Assembly: GCF_000217995.1 (NCBI RefSeq)
Contig: NC_015676.1
Location: 412,103-476,102, forward strand
DNA from: Methanosalsum zhilinae DSM 4017
GTDB taxonomy: Archaea; Halobacteriota; Methanosarcinia; Methanosarcinales; Methanosarcinaceae
Direction of reading: 5' to 3'
Length of the DNA: 64,000 nucleotides
A program made the translations under genes and the position numbers. Of this stretch, positions 1-8,906 are shown in pieces; within the stretch, counting starts at the first letter, position 1; each line of letters begins with the position of its first letter. The notes under the pieces were generated by a model. That model was not told the origin of the DNA and ran no database searches. It saw nothing but the letters and a program-made list of their open reading frames with translations.

Positions 1-1
1 A

Positions 2-700
2 TTAAATGATGTCAGGGGGCAGTATGATGTGATTATCTGCTGTAATGGTCCAGAGATAGTATTGCCTTCTATAGAAGGAATGGATAATATCAGGTACATG
101 GAGGCCAGGGAATTTTTAGGTCAGGACATGCTTCTTCCTGATGATGTAAAAAATGTGCTTGTTGTAGGCGGAGGAGTTGTAGGATGTGAAATCGGTTACA
201 CACTTGCTCATGATGCGGAGGTTAAAGTAACAGTCGCTGGTAAAAACAACGACCTCATGCCCGATACGGTTATGGCAAACAGGAACCATATGCTCTGGAT
301 GATGATGGGACTTGGCTCTACGACAGGGAATCCACAGGATTCACTAAAAGAACCTGTCAGGGTCTATAATGCATCAAAAATTATCAGATTCACAGATGGA
401 AAGGCACATATCCTGGCAAATAAGGGCCGTAGAGACCCCTTCACTCCATGGAAAGCATTGATTCCTGAGAATGTAAAAAACCCTTTCGAAAAGAAACTTA
501 AGCCTGAAAATGTGGAACATATAATTATAGATACTGATTTTGTTATTTTTGCAATGGGAAGCAGATCAGACGACACTCTGTATTTTAATCTCTTAAAAGA
601 AAGAGCAGCACGAGAGATTTTTATTGCTGGTGACTCAAAAGAACCTGGCCGTGTCTGGGAAGCTGTAACGGCAGCAAATGAGATTGCTCGAAGCATATAA
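2..700 (+). CDS. FAD/NAD(P)-dependent oxidoreductase of the NADH:flavin oxidoreductase (enoate reductase-like) family, C-terminal part
   Basis: The reading frame is open from base 2, so the gene is cut by the window edge and only about 232 residues of its C-terminal half are present. A Rossmann dinucleotide-binding loop (VVGGGVVGCE) lies around residue 57, and the last 30 residues (FIAGDSKEPGRVWEA) resemble the second FAD/NADH domain of 2,4-dienoyl-CoA reductase/enoate reductase-type old-yellow-enzyme fusions. The N-terminal flavin barrel would lie outside the window. The gene is followed on the same strand by a membrane protein, an aldehyde dehydrogenase and a short-chain dehydrogenase, suggesting redox chemistry on a lipid or carbonyl substrate. 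The substrate is unknown. Confidence 0.7.
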   Translation, partial: LNDVRGQYDVIICCNGPEIVLPSIEGMDNIRYMEAREFLGQDMLLPDDVKNVLVVGGGVVGCEIGYTLAHDAEVKVTVAGKNNDLMPDTVMANRNHMLWMMMGLGSTTGNPQDSLKEPVRVYNASKIIRFTDGKAHILANKGRRDPFTPWKALIPENVKNPFEKKLKPENVEHIIIDTDFVIFAMGSRSDDTLYFNLLKERAAREIFIAGDSKEPGRVWEAVTAANEIARSI

Positions 701-837
701 TGGTATATTTAATTTTTGTATGACGGATGTGTGAATCTTCATTTTTTGTTTCCATGATAAGAACATATTTCAAAAATTATGATCAGTGCATGCAGATATC
801 GATAAACTATAAAAGGATAAGAATTTATAGGTAATCC

Positions 838-1644
838 ATGAGTCAGTCAGGAAGAATTTTTCCATCCACGGGCAGCTTCATAGAAGATAAGAGCAGAATA
901 CTTCTCAATAATTTCCTATATTTCTTCTTTTTCATGCTTGTTGTGATATTTGGAACTCTGATATTTTATATTCAGACCCAGATTGAGATCGTGCCATTTA
1001 TTGTTCTTTCCCTTTTATGGATTCTTTTCTGGAAAAACAGTGAGTTAAAGGGCAGGATATTCCTTGTAACGGCATCTGTTTTTGGTTATGTTCATGAACT
1101 CATCGGTGTACATTTTGAATATTTCACATACCTTGGAGGCATCATAGGAGGCGTACCCCTGTGGATACTTCCAGGATATGGTGCTATATTCTGGTCTTCA
1201 CATAACCTCTGGAAGATATTTGAGGAAAACTATTCTACAAAGGATTGGTTTGAAAAGGTCAATTATTTTTTTGCAGCAAGCTTTGTGTTACTTCTGGCAG
1301 CAGATTATGCTCTTTTTGACCTTTCACTCAATCCACTGGCCATTATGATTAAATTTTTACTGGCTATCATGCTATTTAAAACAATTACAGGATTGCGACT
1401 TGCCTGGTTTGTGGGCTTTTTCACAGTACTCACTGAATTCTCAGGGGAGACACTTGGAACATGGGCACACCCTGATTTTTCCTTCTTTTCCTTAATGGCA
1501 GGTTACATATTCCTTTTATGGATATGTCTTACAATAAACGATCTTATTAAAAAGGAAAAGACATGGGGTCGTGTGGAGGCAGTTGCTGCAATACTCCTTA
1601 CCATATACTATATTTTTTCCATGACAGGGATGATAGTGGTATGA
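838..1644 (+). CDS. Polytopic membrane protein of unknown function
   Basis: A 268-residue protein with roughly seven or eight hydrophobic segments. The start ATG is preceded by an AGGTAAT Shine-Dalgarno-like stretch. Conserved-looking polar patches lie between helices (HELIGVHFEYFTYLGG, GTWAHPDFSFF). This layout loosely recalls CruF-type carotenoid hydratases or related integral membrane isoprenoid enzymes, but I do not recognise the family and assign no function. It is 137 bases after the flavin oxidoreductase and 85 bases before the aldehyde dehydrogenase start, so the three may be co-transcribed. Confidence 0.75.
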   Translation: MSQSGRIFPSTGSFIEDKSRILLNNFLYFFFFMLVVIFGTLIFYIQTQIEIVPFIVLSLLWILFWKNSELKGRIFLVTASVFGYVHELIGVHFEYFTYLGGIIGGVPLWILPGYGAIFWSSHNLWKIFEENYSTKDWFEKVNYFFAASFVLLLAADYALFDLSLNPLAIMIKFLLAIMLFKTITGLRLAWFVGFFTVLTEFSGETLGTWAHPDFSFFSLMAGYIFLLWICLTINDLIKKEKTWGRVEAVAAILLTIYYIFSMTGMIVV

Positions 1645-1729
1645 CATTTACAGGATATATTATGTCTGCCTGGTGGATACTGCTCCAGAGATATATGCAG
1701 CATGGATGTATGAACTTAGATCGATAAAC

Positions 1730-3142
1730 ATGACACAGGATATTCAGCGTTTATTTGAATTACAGAAAAAACAGGGATTTCACTGTGAACCCCGGAGTGC
1801 AGGGGAGAGAATTGAACGTCTCAATCGTATTGATAATTATCTTAATGAGAGAGATAACCTGACTCGATTATGTGAGGCTATGCATAATGATCTTAAAAAA
1901 TGCGAAGCTGAGGTAATGGCGACAGAAACCGGAGTTGTTCATTCACATATAGGTCATGTGAAACGAAGTTTGGGTAAATGGATGAAACCGCGCAAGGTTC
2001 CCCGCCCACTTTACATGATCGGGACCAGATCCTATATTCACTATGAGCCAAAGGGAGCAGTACTGATCATATCTCCATGGAATTATCCACTGAACCTGTC
2101 CATTGTACCATTGATATATGCAATTTCTGCAGGCAATTCTGTAATTCTCAAGCCCAGTGAGGTTTCTGAATGCACTTCAGAGTATATTCGAGAAATGATA
2201 GATGAACTGTTTGATGAAAGTGAAGTGGCTGTTGTTGAAGGAGATGCGTCGGTTGCCCAGGAACTTTTAAAAAGACCTTTCAATCATATCTTTTTCACCG
2301 GGAGCCCGGCTATTGGAAAGATCATAATGGGCGAAGCAGCTAAAAATCTTTCGAGTATTACTCTTGAACTGGGAGGAAAATCCCCCTCAATAATTGATGA
2401 AAGTGCTGATATAGAGCAGATTGCCAGAAGGTGTGCCTGGGCAAAGTTCATCAATGGAGGGCAGTCATGTATAGCACCTGATTACCTTGTCCTGCATTGT
2501 TCTGTACATGATCTGTTTGTGGATACATTTAAAAGAAGTATCACACGTTTATACGATCCTGATGGGAGGGGAATTCAGAATTCTTCAGACTATTGCCGAA
2601 TAATAAACAATGATCATTTTAAGCGCTTACAATCACTATACCAGGATGCAATTGATAAAGGGGCCAGTGCAGTGATTGGTGGTGATTTTGATGAGTCTGA
2701 CCTTTACATATCTCCTACTCTGCTTGTCAATGTATCAGAGGACATGAGAATCATGCATGAGGAAATATTTGGACCATTGCTGCCTGTTGTCAATTATCAG
2801 CAACTGAATGAGGCATGTGATATAGTACTGAGCCGCCCCAGTCCTCTGACATTCTATATTGCCAGCAAGAACCAGGATAATATTGATTATCTCATTAACA
2901 AAACAACCGCTGGCGGTACTGTTATCAATGATTATATGCTTGGATACAGCAACCCAAACCTGCCTTTTGGAGGGATCAATGAAAGTGGTATAGGTCAATC
3001 ACTTGGATACCATGGCTTCATGACATTTTCTAATCCACGAAGTGTTATACATCGCAGATGGGGAACAATGTCCCCCATCTACCCACCCTACACCGATTTT
3101 AAAACCAGACTGATAAAAACATTATACAGATGGTTTTTCTGA
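1730..3142 (+). CDS. NAD(P)-dependent aldehyde dehydrogenase (class 3/fatty aldehyde type)
   Basis: A 470-residue protein oxidising an aldehyde to the acid. Diagnostic ALDH motifs are present: the oxyanion Asn motif PWNYPL, the nucleotide-binding FTGSPAIGK, the general-base Glu in TLELGGKSP, and the catalytic Cys in GGQSCIAP, followed by EEIFGPLLPV. The length and the absence of a long N-terminal extension fit the class 3 fatty/aromatic aldehyde dehydrogenases. The C terminus is hydrophobic (LYRWFF), which could favour membrane association. The frame extends upstream to base 1673, but ATG at 1730 gives the usual family N terminus. It sits in a redox cluster with a flavin oxidoreductase and an SDR; the substrate is unknown. 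Confidence 0.9.
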   Translation: MTQDIQRLFELQKKQGFHCEPRSAGERIERLNRIDNYLNERDNLTRLCEAMHNDLKKCEAEVMATETGVVHSHIGHVKRSLGKWMKPRKVPRPLYMIGTRSYIHYEPKGAVLIISPWNYPLNLSIVPLIYAISAGNSVILKPSEVSECTSEYIREMIDELFDESEVAVVEGDASVAQELLKRPFNHIFFTGSPAIGKIIMGEAAKNLSSITLELGGKSPSIIDESADIEQIARRCAWAKFINGGQSCIAPDYLVLHCSVHDLFVDTFKRSITRLYDPDGRGIQNSSDYCRIINNDHFKRLQSLYQDAIDKGASAVIGGDFDESDLYISPTLLVNVSEDMRIMHEEIFGPLLPVVNYQQLNEACDIVLSRPSPLTFYIASKNQDNIDYLINKTTAGGTVINDYMLGYSNPNLPFGGINESGIGQSLGYHGFMTFSNPRSVIHRRWGTMSPIYPPYTDFKTRLIKTLYRWFF

Positions 3143-3177
3143 TAACCGGATATTTAAGATCAACAAGGAGATATCAT

Positions 3178-3985
3178 ATGGATCAACCGGATAAAAAAAC
3201 AGCACTTATCACCGGTGGCTCAGGGGGGGATAGGTCTTGCACTTGCAAAGCTATTCCTTTCTGACAACTATAGACTGGTTCTTGTAGCCAACCCTGAAGA
3301 TGAACTGATCAGGGCAAAAGCGGTTTTACAGGAAATTGATCCTGATGCTGAGATATTTATTCTGGCAAAGGACCTTACAGAGTCCAGGGCAGCTCTGGAT
3401 GTATATCAGTTTACTGTAGAGAATGACCTGCAGGTCGATGTACTGGTTAACTGTGCAGGTTTTGGGACATATGGTTTTGTGGGTGAGATCGATATTGGCA
3501 GGGAAATGGATATGTTAAAGTTACATATATGCACATTCTATTATCTCACACGGCTTTATTTGAATGAAATGATCAGGCGTGATCAGGGCCAGATAATCAA
3601 CCTGTCATCCATAACAGCTTTTCAACCCAATCCGTTTATGGCAACGTATGGTGCCACCAAGAGTTTCATACTGCAGTTTAGCCGTGCTCTCAGGTTCGAA
3701 CTTAAAGAACGTGGTTCACAGGTGCAGGTCCTGGCAGTATGTCCAACAGCTGTAAAAGATACAGGATTTCAGTCAAATGCATGTATGGAAAACACCGGCA
3801 CTTTCAGTTGCTGGCTGTCCACAAACGCTGATACCGTAGCCAGAGATACCTATAATGCTATGAGAAGAGGCCAGGAAGTAGTTATCCCCGGCAAAAGGTT
3901 TAGCATTTTGCATTCTCTTGTGGGACTTCTGCCTGCATACTTGCTGATGAAGATTTCCAGAGCTCATCTGAAGGAAAAGCATTGA
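3178..3985 (+). pseudogene. Short-chain dehydrogenase/reductase, frameshifted near its N terminus
   Basis: Classical SDR features are spread over two frames. ATG 3178 (after the SD AAGGAG) begins MDQPDKKTALITGGSGG, the start of a Rossmann fold; at a run of seven G (3223-3229) the frame is lost, and the other frame continues with GIGLALAKLF, then the NCAG motif, the catalytic Ser in INLSSIT and the YxxxK motif YGATK. Removing one G restores TGGSGGIG, the family glycine motif. The downstream frame could start at GTG 3215, but that would lack the first beta strand. So this is a real pseudogene, a phase-variable gene, or a sequencing error in a homopolymer. It follows the aldehyde dehydrogenase and probably belongs to the same pathway. 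Confidence 0.8.
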
Positions 3986-4031
3986 ACATTGCATTATAAA
4001 AAAGAGATAAATAAAAACAAGTTAGGCTGTA

Positions 4032-4340
4032 TCACCATTCATCTTCTGTTTTTTCTGATTTCTCCAGAGCTTCTATCCTTAATTCAAGCCTTTTTATATC
4101 ATCTTTTGTGGCAAGATCGGTTTGATTTATTATCTCATGAACTCTTTCATTTATCTTTTTCTCAATCTCTTCTTTCTGGCTTTTTCGTTCAGCGATTATA
4201 TCCTGAACCACCTGCTTGCCTTCGTCCCTTGTCATTTCTCCCTTCTCAACAAGTTCCTTTACAAGCTCATTGATCTTCTCTTCTGTAAGCGCCCATGCAC
4301 CTATTCCAATGAGTCCTAATTTTCGGAATGTTTCTCTCAT
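4032..4340 (-). CDS. Phasin-like coiled-coil protein
   Basis: A 102-residue, highly charged protein. After a short hydrophobic N terminus (FRKLGLIGIGAWALT) there is an EELVEKGE-like helix followed by long Lys/Glu-rich helices with heptad character, ending in KRLELRIEALEK. This layout matches small polyhydroxyalkanoate granule regulator (phasin/PhaF-like) proteins found in archaea, though no PHA synthase is visible here. The frame extends to a GTG at 4358, but ATG at 4340 has a GGGAG ribosome site 8 bases upstream and is preferred. It converges with the frameshifted SDR gene. Confidence 0.7.
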   Translation of the reverse strand: MRETFRKLGLIGIGAWALTEEKINELVKELVEKGEMTRDEGKQVVQDIIAERKSQKEEIEKKINERVHEIINQTDLATKDDIKRLELRIEALEKSEKTEDEW

Positions 4341-4460
4341 ATAATAACTCCCATACACTTGAATGAACTCTCAGAAATAAATACTTTCCTCTGAGATACC
4401 CCTTTCTAACAGGGAATATATGTTCTGGAATCGAGGTATGATGATCATTTATCTATGTAA

Positions 4461-4607
4461 ATGACAGATTCGGCCCACAAAATGGGCATCTCAAGAAAAG
4501 CCTTCTGGAAAGATCTTCAAAATGCCAGAAAAAAAATCGCATCCGCCCTTACAACTGGAAAGGCGATTGAAATAACCGGAGGCCACTATATCAAACATGA
4601 AAAATGA
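4461..4607 (+). pseudogene. UPF0251 (DUF134) C-terminal remnant
   Basis: A 48-codon frame whose product ([19 protein letters not shown], then [17 protein letters not shown]) matches the C-terminal sigma-like helix-turn-helix of UPF0251/DUF134 DNA-binding proteins, which normally end with a similar helix and a GKALxIxGGxY tail. The usual Cys-containing N-terminal half is absent, and an in-frame stop (TAA 4458-4460) directly precedes the ATG. It is therefore a 5'-truncated remnant, or less likely a functional mini-protein. It lies between the phasin-like gene and atwA, with its end 13 bases from the atwA stop. It is too short to be called by most gene finders. Confidence 0.65.
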
Positions 4608-4619
4608 ACTAAAATGCTC

Positions 4620-6344
4620 TTATGCATCTTCCAGCAGTTTTTCCAGGTTGTACTCAAGATAGGTTGCATTGCTCAGTCTGATCAGTTCCTGACAGACCAT
4701 GTCTGGATCTCCGTCTTTTATTGTTTTTCCATCAACTATGAGAACAGCACGATGTGCTGCTTCTTTTACAAAGTCCATGTGATGGCTGACAAAAAGAATG
4801 GTAGTTCCAAAATCCCTATTAATATTTTTTAATGAATTTGTAACATCTCTTAAGGTAACCGGATCAAGATCACCAAAGGGTTCATCCAGCATCAGGATAT
4901 CAGGATATGTTGCCAGTGCAGTGGCTATGTAAGCTCTGACATGCTCTCCTCCACTTATCTGGTAAGGCTTTTTATCAAGTATTTCCAGTGGAAGATTCAA
5001 TGCTTCAAAGACCGGAATTGCATAATTTTCAAGGTCTGTGTTTGTAACATGGGGAAAAAGTCTGGAGTAGATGGAAGGATCAATTCTCATTTCCTGCATG
5101 ACCTTTGTCCTTTCATTTTCAGACATATCAGGAAGTTTATAGATAGTATCCAGGATCTCATCAGATATATTAAGTTCCCGTGCCTTCTCTCTGGCATATT
5201 CGATAGATCCTCTTTTTTTCATGCTGAGTTTAAATGCGATCTGTTCCCTGATAGTAGAATGCGGGGATAGAGTGAATTCCTGGTGCATAATACTGATTTT
5301 CTGTCTTAGTTCCATTCTTTTTTTGTTAAAGTGGGTAATATCAATCCATTCTTCATCGAACCTATAGTGAACTTCTCCTGAATTTGGTTCAGTTAATCCC
5401 TCAATAATCTTCATGAGAGTAGTTTTTCCGGCGCCTGATGGTCCTATGAATGCTATTATTTCACCTTTATTCACATCCAGTGAAAAATTCTGGATATTAA
5501 GGACTTCTCCGACTCTGAGAAGCACCATCCTTCTGGATATGTTTTTGATTCTGATACATACTTCATTACCGGGAACCTCGGCCAGGTTTACCTGGGGTTT
5601 TAGGCCCTTTAGATAATTTTTCAATACGTATTCTGGAGCTCCCTGGTCAACAATTTTTCCATTTTCAATAAATAGCAGACGATCAGTAAGGTACATATGA
5701 ACTTCCGGAAGATGTGATACTACAATGATTGGAATATTGAGCCTGTCTTTAAGTTCTTTTATCACATCAAGTATTTCCTGCTTTGTATCAGGGCCTGTCA
5801 TGGTAACAGGTTCATCAAGAAGCAGTAGAGAAGGATTGGCTGCAAGCTGGCGGGCCATTATAAGTCTCTGTTTTTCCCCACCACTAAGAGCACCTGATGA
5901 GTGGAGTGCTTTATGATCGAGTTTGACCATTTTCAGATAATCAAGGGCCTGATTGTATAACTGGTCATAGTTAGGGGAATCAGTTTCAGGAAGCGATTCA
6001 TTCCCGGTGTTCAGGTATGTCAGCTTTCGAATGACGTTTTCTATTGCAGGTCCTCTCCAGAGGCCAAAACTCCTCTGAAGATGTATTGCAGTGTTTTTTA
6101 TCAAATACCTGGAACCCTCTTTTCCAGATTCAGGTGTTATGGTCTCTGTGCCAAGCTCAATAGAGCCGCCATCGAAAGGTTCAATTCCGCGAAGAACTTT
6201 TAAGAGGCTGCTTTTTCCACTTCCACTTTTCCCGGTGATGCCAAGGATCTCTCCATTTTTCACGCTGAAACCGATATTATCAAGAACTTTGACCTTTTTT
6301 GCATTAATTCTGTAGTATTTGGTTATACCGGATACTGTTAGCAT
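4620..6344 (-). CDS. atwA: Methyl-coenzyme M reductase system component A2 (ATP-binding activator)
   Basis: A 574-residue protein with two complete ABC ATPase domains in tandem and no membrane segments. The first has Walker A GKSGSGKSS, signature LSGGEKQR and Walker B LLLLDEPVTM; the second has Walker A GPSGAGKT, signature ISGGEHVR and Walker B DILMLDEPFGD. This matches AtwA (component A2), which supplies the ATP-dependent step in reductive activation of the Ni(I) F430 cofactor of methyl-coenzyme M reductase, and is a methanogen/ANME hallmark. The frame reaches an ATG at 6356, but the bases GAGGGTGG between the two ATGs look like the ribosome site for ATG 6344. No mcr genes are in the window. 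Confidence 0.88.
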   Translation of the reverse strand: MLTVSGITKYYRINAKKVKVLDNIGFSVKNGEILGITGKSGSGKSSLLKVLRGIEPFDGGSIELGTETITPESGKEGSRYLIKNTAIHLQRSFGLWRGPAIENVIRKLTYLNTGNESLPETDSPNYDQLYNQALDYLKMVKLDHKALHSSGALSGGEKQRLIMARQLAANPSLLLLDEPVTMTGPDTKQEILDVIKELKDRLNIPIIVVSHLPEVHMYLTDRLLFIENGKIVDQGAPEYVLKNYLKGLKPQVNLAEVPGNEVCIRIKNISRRMVLLRVGEVLNIQNFSLDVNKGEIIAFIGPSGAGKTTLMKIIEGLTEPNSGEVHYRFDEEWIDITHFNKKRMELRQKISIMHQEFTLSPHSTIREQIAFKLSMKKRGSIEYAREKARELNISDEILDTIYKLPDMSENERTKVMQEMRIDPSIYSRLFPHVTNTDLENYAIPVFEALNLPLEILDKKPYQISGGEHVRAYIATALATYPDILMLDEPFGDLDPVTLRDVTNSLKNINRDFGTTILFVSHHMDFVKEAAHRAVLIVDGKTIKDGDPDMVCQELIRLSNATYLEYNLEKLLEDA

Positions 6345-6423
6345 ATCCACCCTCATTGAATGATATAGACTATTAATGTCACATTGATTGTGACCATGAA
6401 CAGTGACTCAAATTTAAGGATTA

Positions 6424-7170
6424 TTATTCCCTTATAGCAGTTATCAGTTCTTCAACCTTTGTCCTTACATCTCCGGTTTCTTCTACAACAGTTCCTGTAA
6501 CTATCATGTCTGCTCCGGCCCTGGCACATTCCCTTGCATCCTCAACTGTACGTATACCGCCACCTACAATCAGTTTATTGTGATCTCCCAGGGCATGTTT
6601 TGTAGCACCGATCATTTCAGGAGTTATAGGTCTATCTGCACCGGATCCGGCTTCAAGATATGTATAGTGCATTCCCATGTATTTTCCTGCCAGCGAGTAT
6701 GCTACTGCAAGCTCGGGTTTGTTCTTTGGAATTAACCTTGCATCCCCTACCCATCCTACAGTTCCTCCAGGTTCCACTATCAGATATGCCATTGAGATGG
6801 TTTCGATATTGTACTTGTATACAATAGGAGCACCTATCATCTGACTGGTGGTGATAAAATTAACATCACGTGAATTGAGCAGGCTCATGAAGAAGATTGC
6901 ATCTGCATGGGGACTGATGCCATCTACATTGGCAGGAAACAGAATGACAGGTATTGAGGTTCTTTTTTTGATCTCCACAATTGTCCTGTCAAGGACTGTA
7001 CCTCCGGCTCCGGTGGACCCTCCGACCATTATTGCATCTGTGCCGCCGCAGGCAGCCTCATATGCTATATCGCCGCCTTCTTCAGGTGACTGGGAAGCAG
7101 GATCAATAAGAGTAAGATGAACAGTACCTTTTTCATCGGCTATTTTGTTAAGGTACTCTTCCACCTTCAT
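6424..7170 (-). CDS. Geranylgeranylglyceryl phosphate synthase
   Basis: A 248-residue TIM-barrel prenyltransferase joining geranylgeranyl diphosphate to sn-glycerol-1-phosphate, the first committed step of archaeal ether lipids. Family motifs are present: HLTLIDP near the N terminus, MVGGSTGAGG (phosphate loop), PVILFPANVDGIS, YLEAGSGA, and the C-terminal phosphate-binding IVGGGIRT and ADMIVTGTVVEE. It is the group II GGGPS type seen in Methanosarcinales. ATG at 7170 follows a GAGAGGT site that lies inside the end of the rpl40e gene, so the two are probably translated from one mRNA. The next step, DGGGP synthase, is encoded at 23.8-24.7 kb. Confidence 0.9.
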   Translation of the reverse strand: MKVEEYLNKIADEKGTVHLTLIDPASQSPEEGGDIAYEAACGGTDAIMVGGSTGAGGTVLDRTIVEIKKRTSIPVILFPANVDGISPHADAIFFMSLLNSRDVNFITTSQMIGAPIVYKYNIETISMAYLIVEPGGTVGWVGDARLIPKNKPELAVAYSLAGKYMGMHYTYLEAGSGADRPITPEMIGATKHALGDHNKLIVGGGIRTVEDARECARAGADMIVTGTVVEETGDVRTKVEELITAIRE

Positions 7171-7178
7171 CTTCAGAA

Positions 7179-7325
7179 TCAACCTCTCATTTCCTTGGAT
7201 TTTGGACGTAGTTGTTTATACCCGCATTTTCTGCATCGCTGTGCGCGTGTGGCATTTCTTGCATTACATCTCATGCAGATCTTCTTATTAAGAATTCTAT
7301 TCTCAGCTTCTGGAAATCGCGCCAT
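7179..7325 (-). CDS. rpl40e: Large ribosomal subunit protein L40e
   Basis: A 48-residue protein beginning [17 protein letters not shown] and containing a C-x2-C...C-x2-C zinc ribbon (CMRCNARN and CRKCGY), then the basic tail [10 protein letters not shown]. Length, start and zinc ribbon are typical of archaeal L40e, which has no ubiquitin fusion. It ends 8 bases before the GGGP synthase start. Most gene finders would find it only with a small-ORF setting. Confidence 0.92.
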   Translation of the reverse strand: MARFPEAENRILNKKICMRCNARNATRAQRCRKCGYKQLRPKSKEMRG

Positions 7326-7435
7326 TGTTTCACCTTTGATTATTTAGATAGTTATACTGCTGACTCTAAAATTATTGGGTTAAATATTTTGAGTGGCTAC
7401 ATACATTTTAAACCATATAATTGTTTTGATATTTC

Positions 7436-7462
7436 TGGCATGGACTAGAAAAATCCATGCCA
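7436..7462 (-). terminator. 9-bp perfect hairpin downstream of gatB
   Basis: TGGCATGGA (7436-7444) and TCCATGCCA (7454-7462) are perfect inverted repeats with a 9-base loop. The hairpin lies 25 bases past the gatB stop, between gatB and rpl40e on the minus strand. It could end or pause gatCAB transcription, or be a 3'-end processing or stability element. No long T-run follows it directly. Confidence 0.4.
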
Positions 7463-7487
7463 TACAGTAGATAATTCTTGTAAAGAC

Positions 7488-8906
7488 TTATTTTATTCTT
7501 GAGGTGATCATTTCTCTGACAGTTTGAGGGTCTGCCCTTCCCCGGGTCTTTTTCATTACCTGGCCTACAAGGAAGTTCATTGATTGCTCTTTTCCCTGCA
7601 TGTAATCTTCAATGGCCTCTGCGTTTTCTTTAATGGCCTCATCAACTGCACTGCTGACAACATTGTCCTCAGCTTTCATAAGGCCTTTCTGCTGGACAAT
7701 ATCTATGGGACTACCTCCGGAATCAAGCATTGTACGTATGACTTCTACCCCGCTGCGATCTGTGATCCTGTCATCTATGATCATCTGTATGATCTGCACC
7801 ATATCCTCAACATTAAATGATTTCACTGTGAGGTCACGGTAGTTCAGCTCTCCTTTAAGAACATCTGCAACCCACGCAGCTGCAGCCTTTGGATCAACCT
7901 TTTCTGCAACCATTTCATAGAAATCAGCAACCTTTATGTCAGATGTTAGAGCCTTTGCATGCATTTCTGACAAACCGTACTGGGAAACAAACCGGTCCCT
8001 TCTTGAGTCAGGCAGCTCAGGTAATGTATCCAGGAGCTGGGCTGTTCTGTCCTTCACCCTCAACGGGACAAGATCGGGCTCCGGGAAATACCTATAGTCA
8101 TGCTCCTCCTCTTTGGTACGCATGGAAGTGGTAACACCACGTGCTTCGTCAAAATGCCTTGTTTCCATTGTAACAACCCCTCCCCTTCTGAGAAGGTTTT
8201 TCTGACGCATTATTTCATAAAGTAGTGCCCTTTCAGCTCCTTTGTGTGATGAAATATTCTTAACTTCCGTTCTTGAACCACCACCAATTGAAATATTTGC
8301 ATCCACTCTCATTGATCCTTCAAGGTTGCTGTCAAATACATCAAGATATTCAAGGATATTTCGGAGTTTGTCCAAAAACCTTCTTGCTTCTTTTGGACTT
8401 CTCAGGTCAGGTTCGGTAACAATCTCCAGAAGGGCCATTCCTGAACGGTTGTAATCTATCAGTGTTCCTCTGGATTTATCAATGGATCCCATGTGTACCA
8501 ATTTTCCAGGATCTTCTTCCATATGGGCTCTTCTGATCCTTATAACAAGTTCTCCGTCCTCGCCTTCAATGACCACCTTTCCGTTACTTACGATAGGATA
8601 GTCATACTGGCTGACCTGATATCCTTTTGGAAGATCTGGATAATAATAATTTTTCCTGTGAAACTGTGTCTGGGCAGTAACCTCACAGTTGAGTGCAAGT
8701 CCTACCTTCATAGCAGCTTCGACAGCCCCCTCATTTATCACTGGTAGTGCACCAGGCAAGCCCATACATACCGGACACACATGAGTATTTGGCTGTGAAT
8801 TATGATACTGTGTTGAGCATCCGCAGAACATTTTTGTCTTCAGACGGTTAAGCTGGACATGTATCTCCAGTCCTATCATAACTCCATCTGGATTGCTGTA
8901 AGCCAT
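7488..8906 (-). CDS. gatB: Asp-tRNA(Asn)/Glu-tRNA(Gln) amidotransferase subunit B
   Basis: A 472-residue GatB. The N terminus GVMIGLEIHVQLN, the Cys-rich zinc site (CGCSTQYHNSQPNTHVCPVC), the catalytic-cradle motif RKNYYYPDLPKGYQ, and the C-terminal YqeY-like domain ending in GRADPQTVREMI are all present. GatB phosphorylates the side chain of mis-charged Asp-tRNA(Asn) and transfers ammonia from GatA. In archaea GatCAB mainly makes Asn-tRNA(Asn), while GatDE makes Gln-tRNA. Its ATG directly abuts the gatA stop (0-base gap), so translation is coupled in gatC-gatA-gatB. Confidence 0.95.
   Translation of the reverse strand: MAYSNPDGVMIGLEIHVQLNRLKTKMFCGCSTQYHNSQPNTHVCPVCMGLPGALPVINEGAVEAAMKVGLALNCEVTAQTQFHRKNYYYPDLPKGYQVSQYDYPIVSNGKVVIEGEDGELVIRIRRAHMEEDPGKLVHMGSIDKSRGTLIDYNRSGMALLEIVTEPDLRSPKEARRFLDKLRNILEYLDVFDSNLEGSMRVDANISIGGGSRTEVKNISSHKGAERALLYEIMRQKNLLRRGGVVTMETRHFDEARGVTTSMRTKEEEHDYRYFPEPDLVPLRVKDRTAQLLDTLPELPDSRRDRFVSQYGLSEMHAKALTSDIKVADFYEMVAEKVDPKAAAAWVADVLKGELNYRDLTVKSFNVEDMVQIIQMIIDDRITDRSGVEVIRTMLDSGGSPIDIVQQKGLMKAEDNVVSSAVDEAIKENAEAIEDYMQGKEQSMNFLVGQVMKKTRGRADPQTVREMITSRIK

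Noticed and set aside
3989-4273. 94-codon plus-strand frame opposite the phasin-like gene
   Set aside because: It is the antisense shadow of a charged coiled-coil gene with a good ribosome site, and has no family features of its own.
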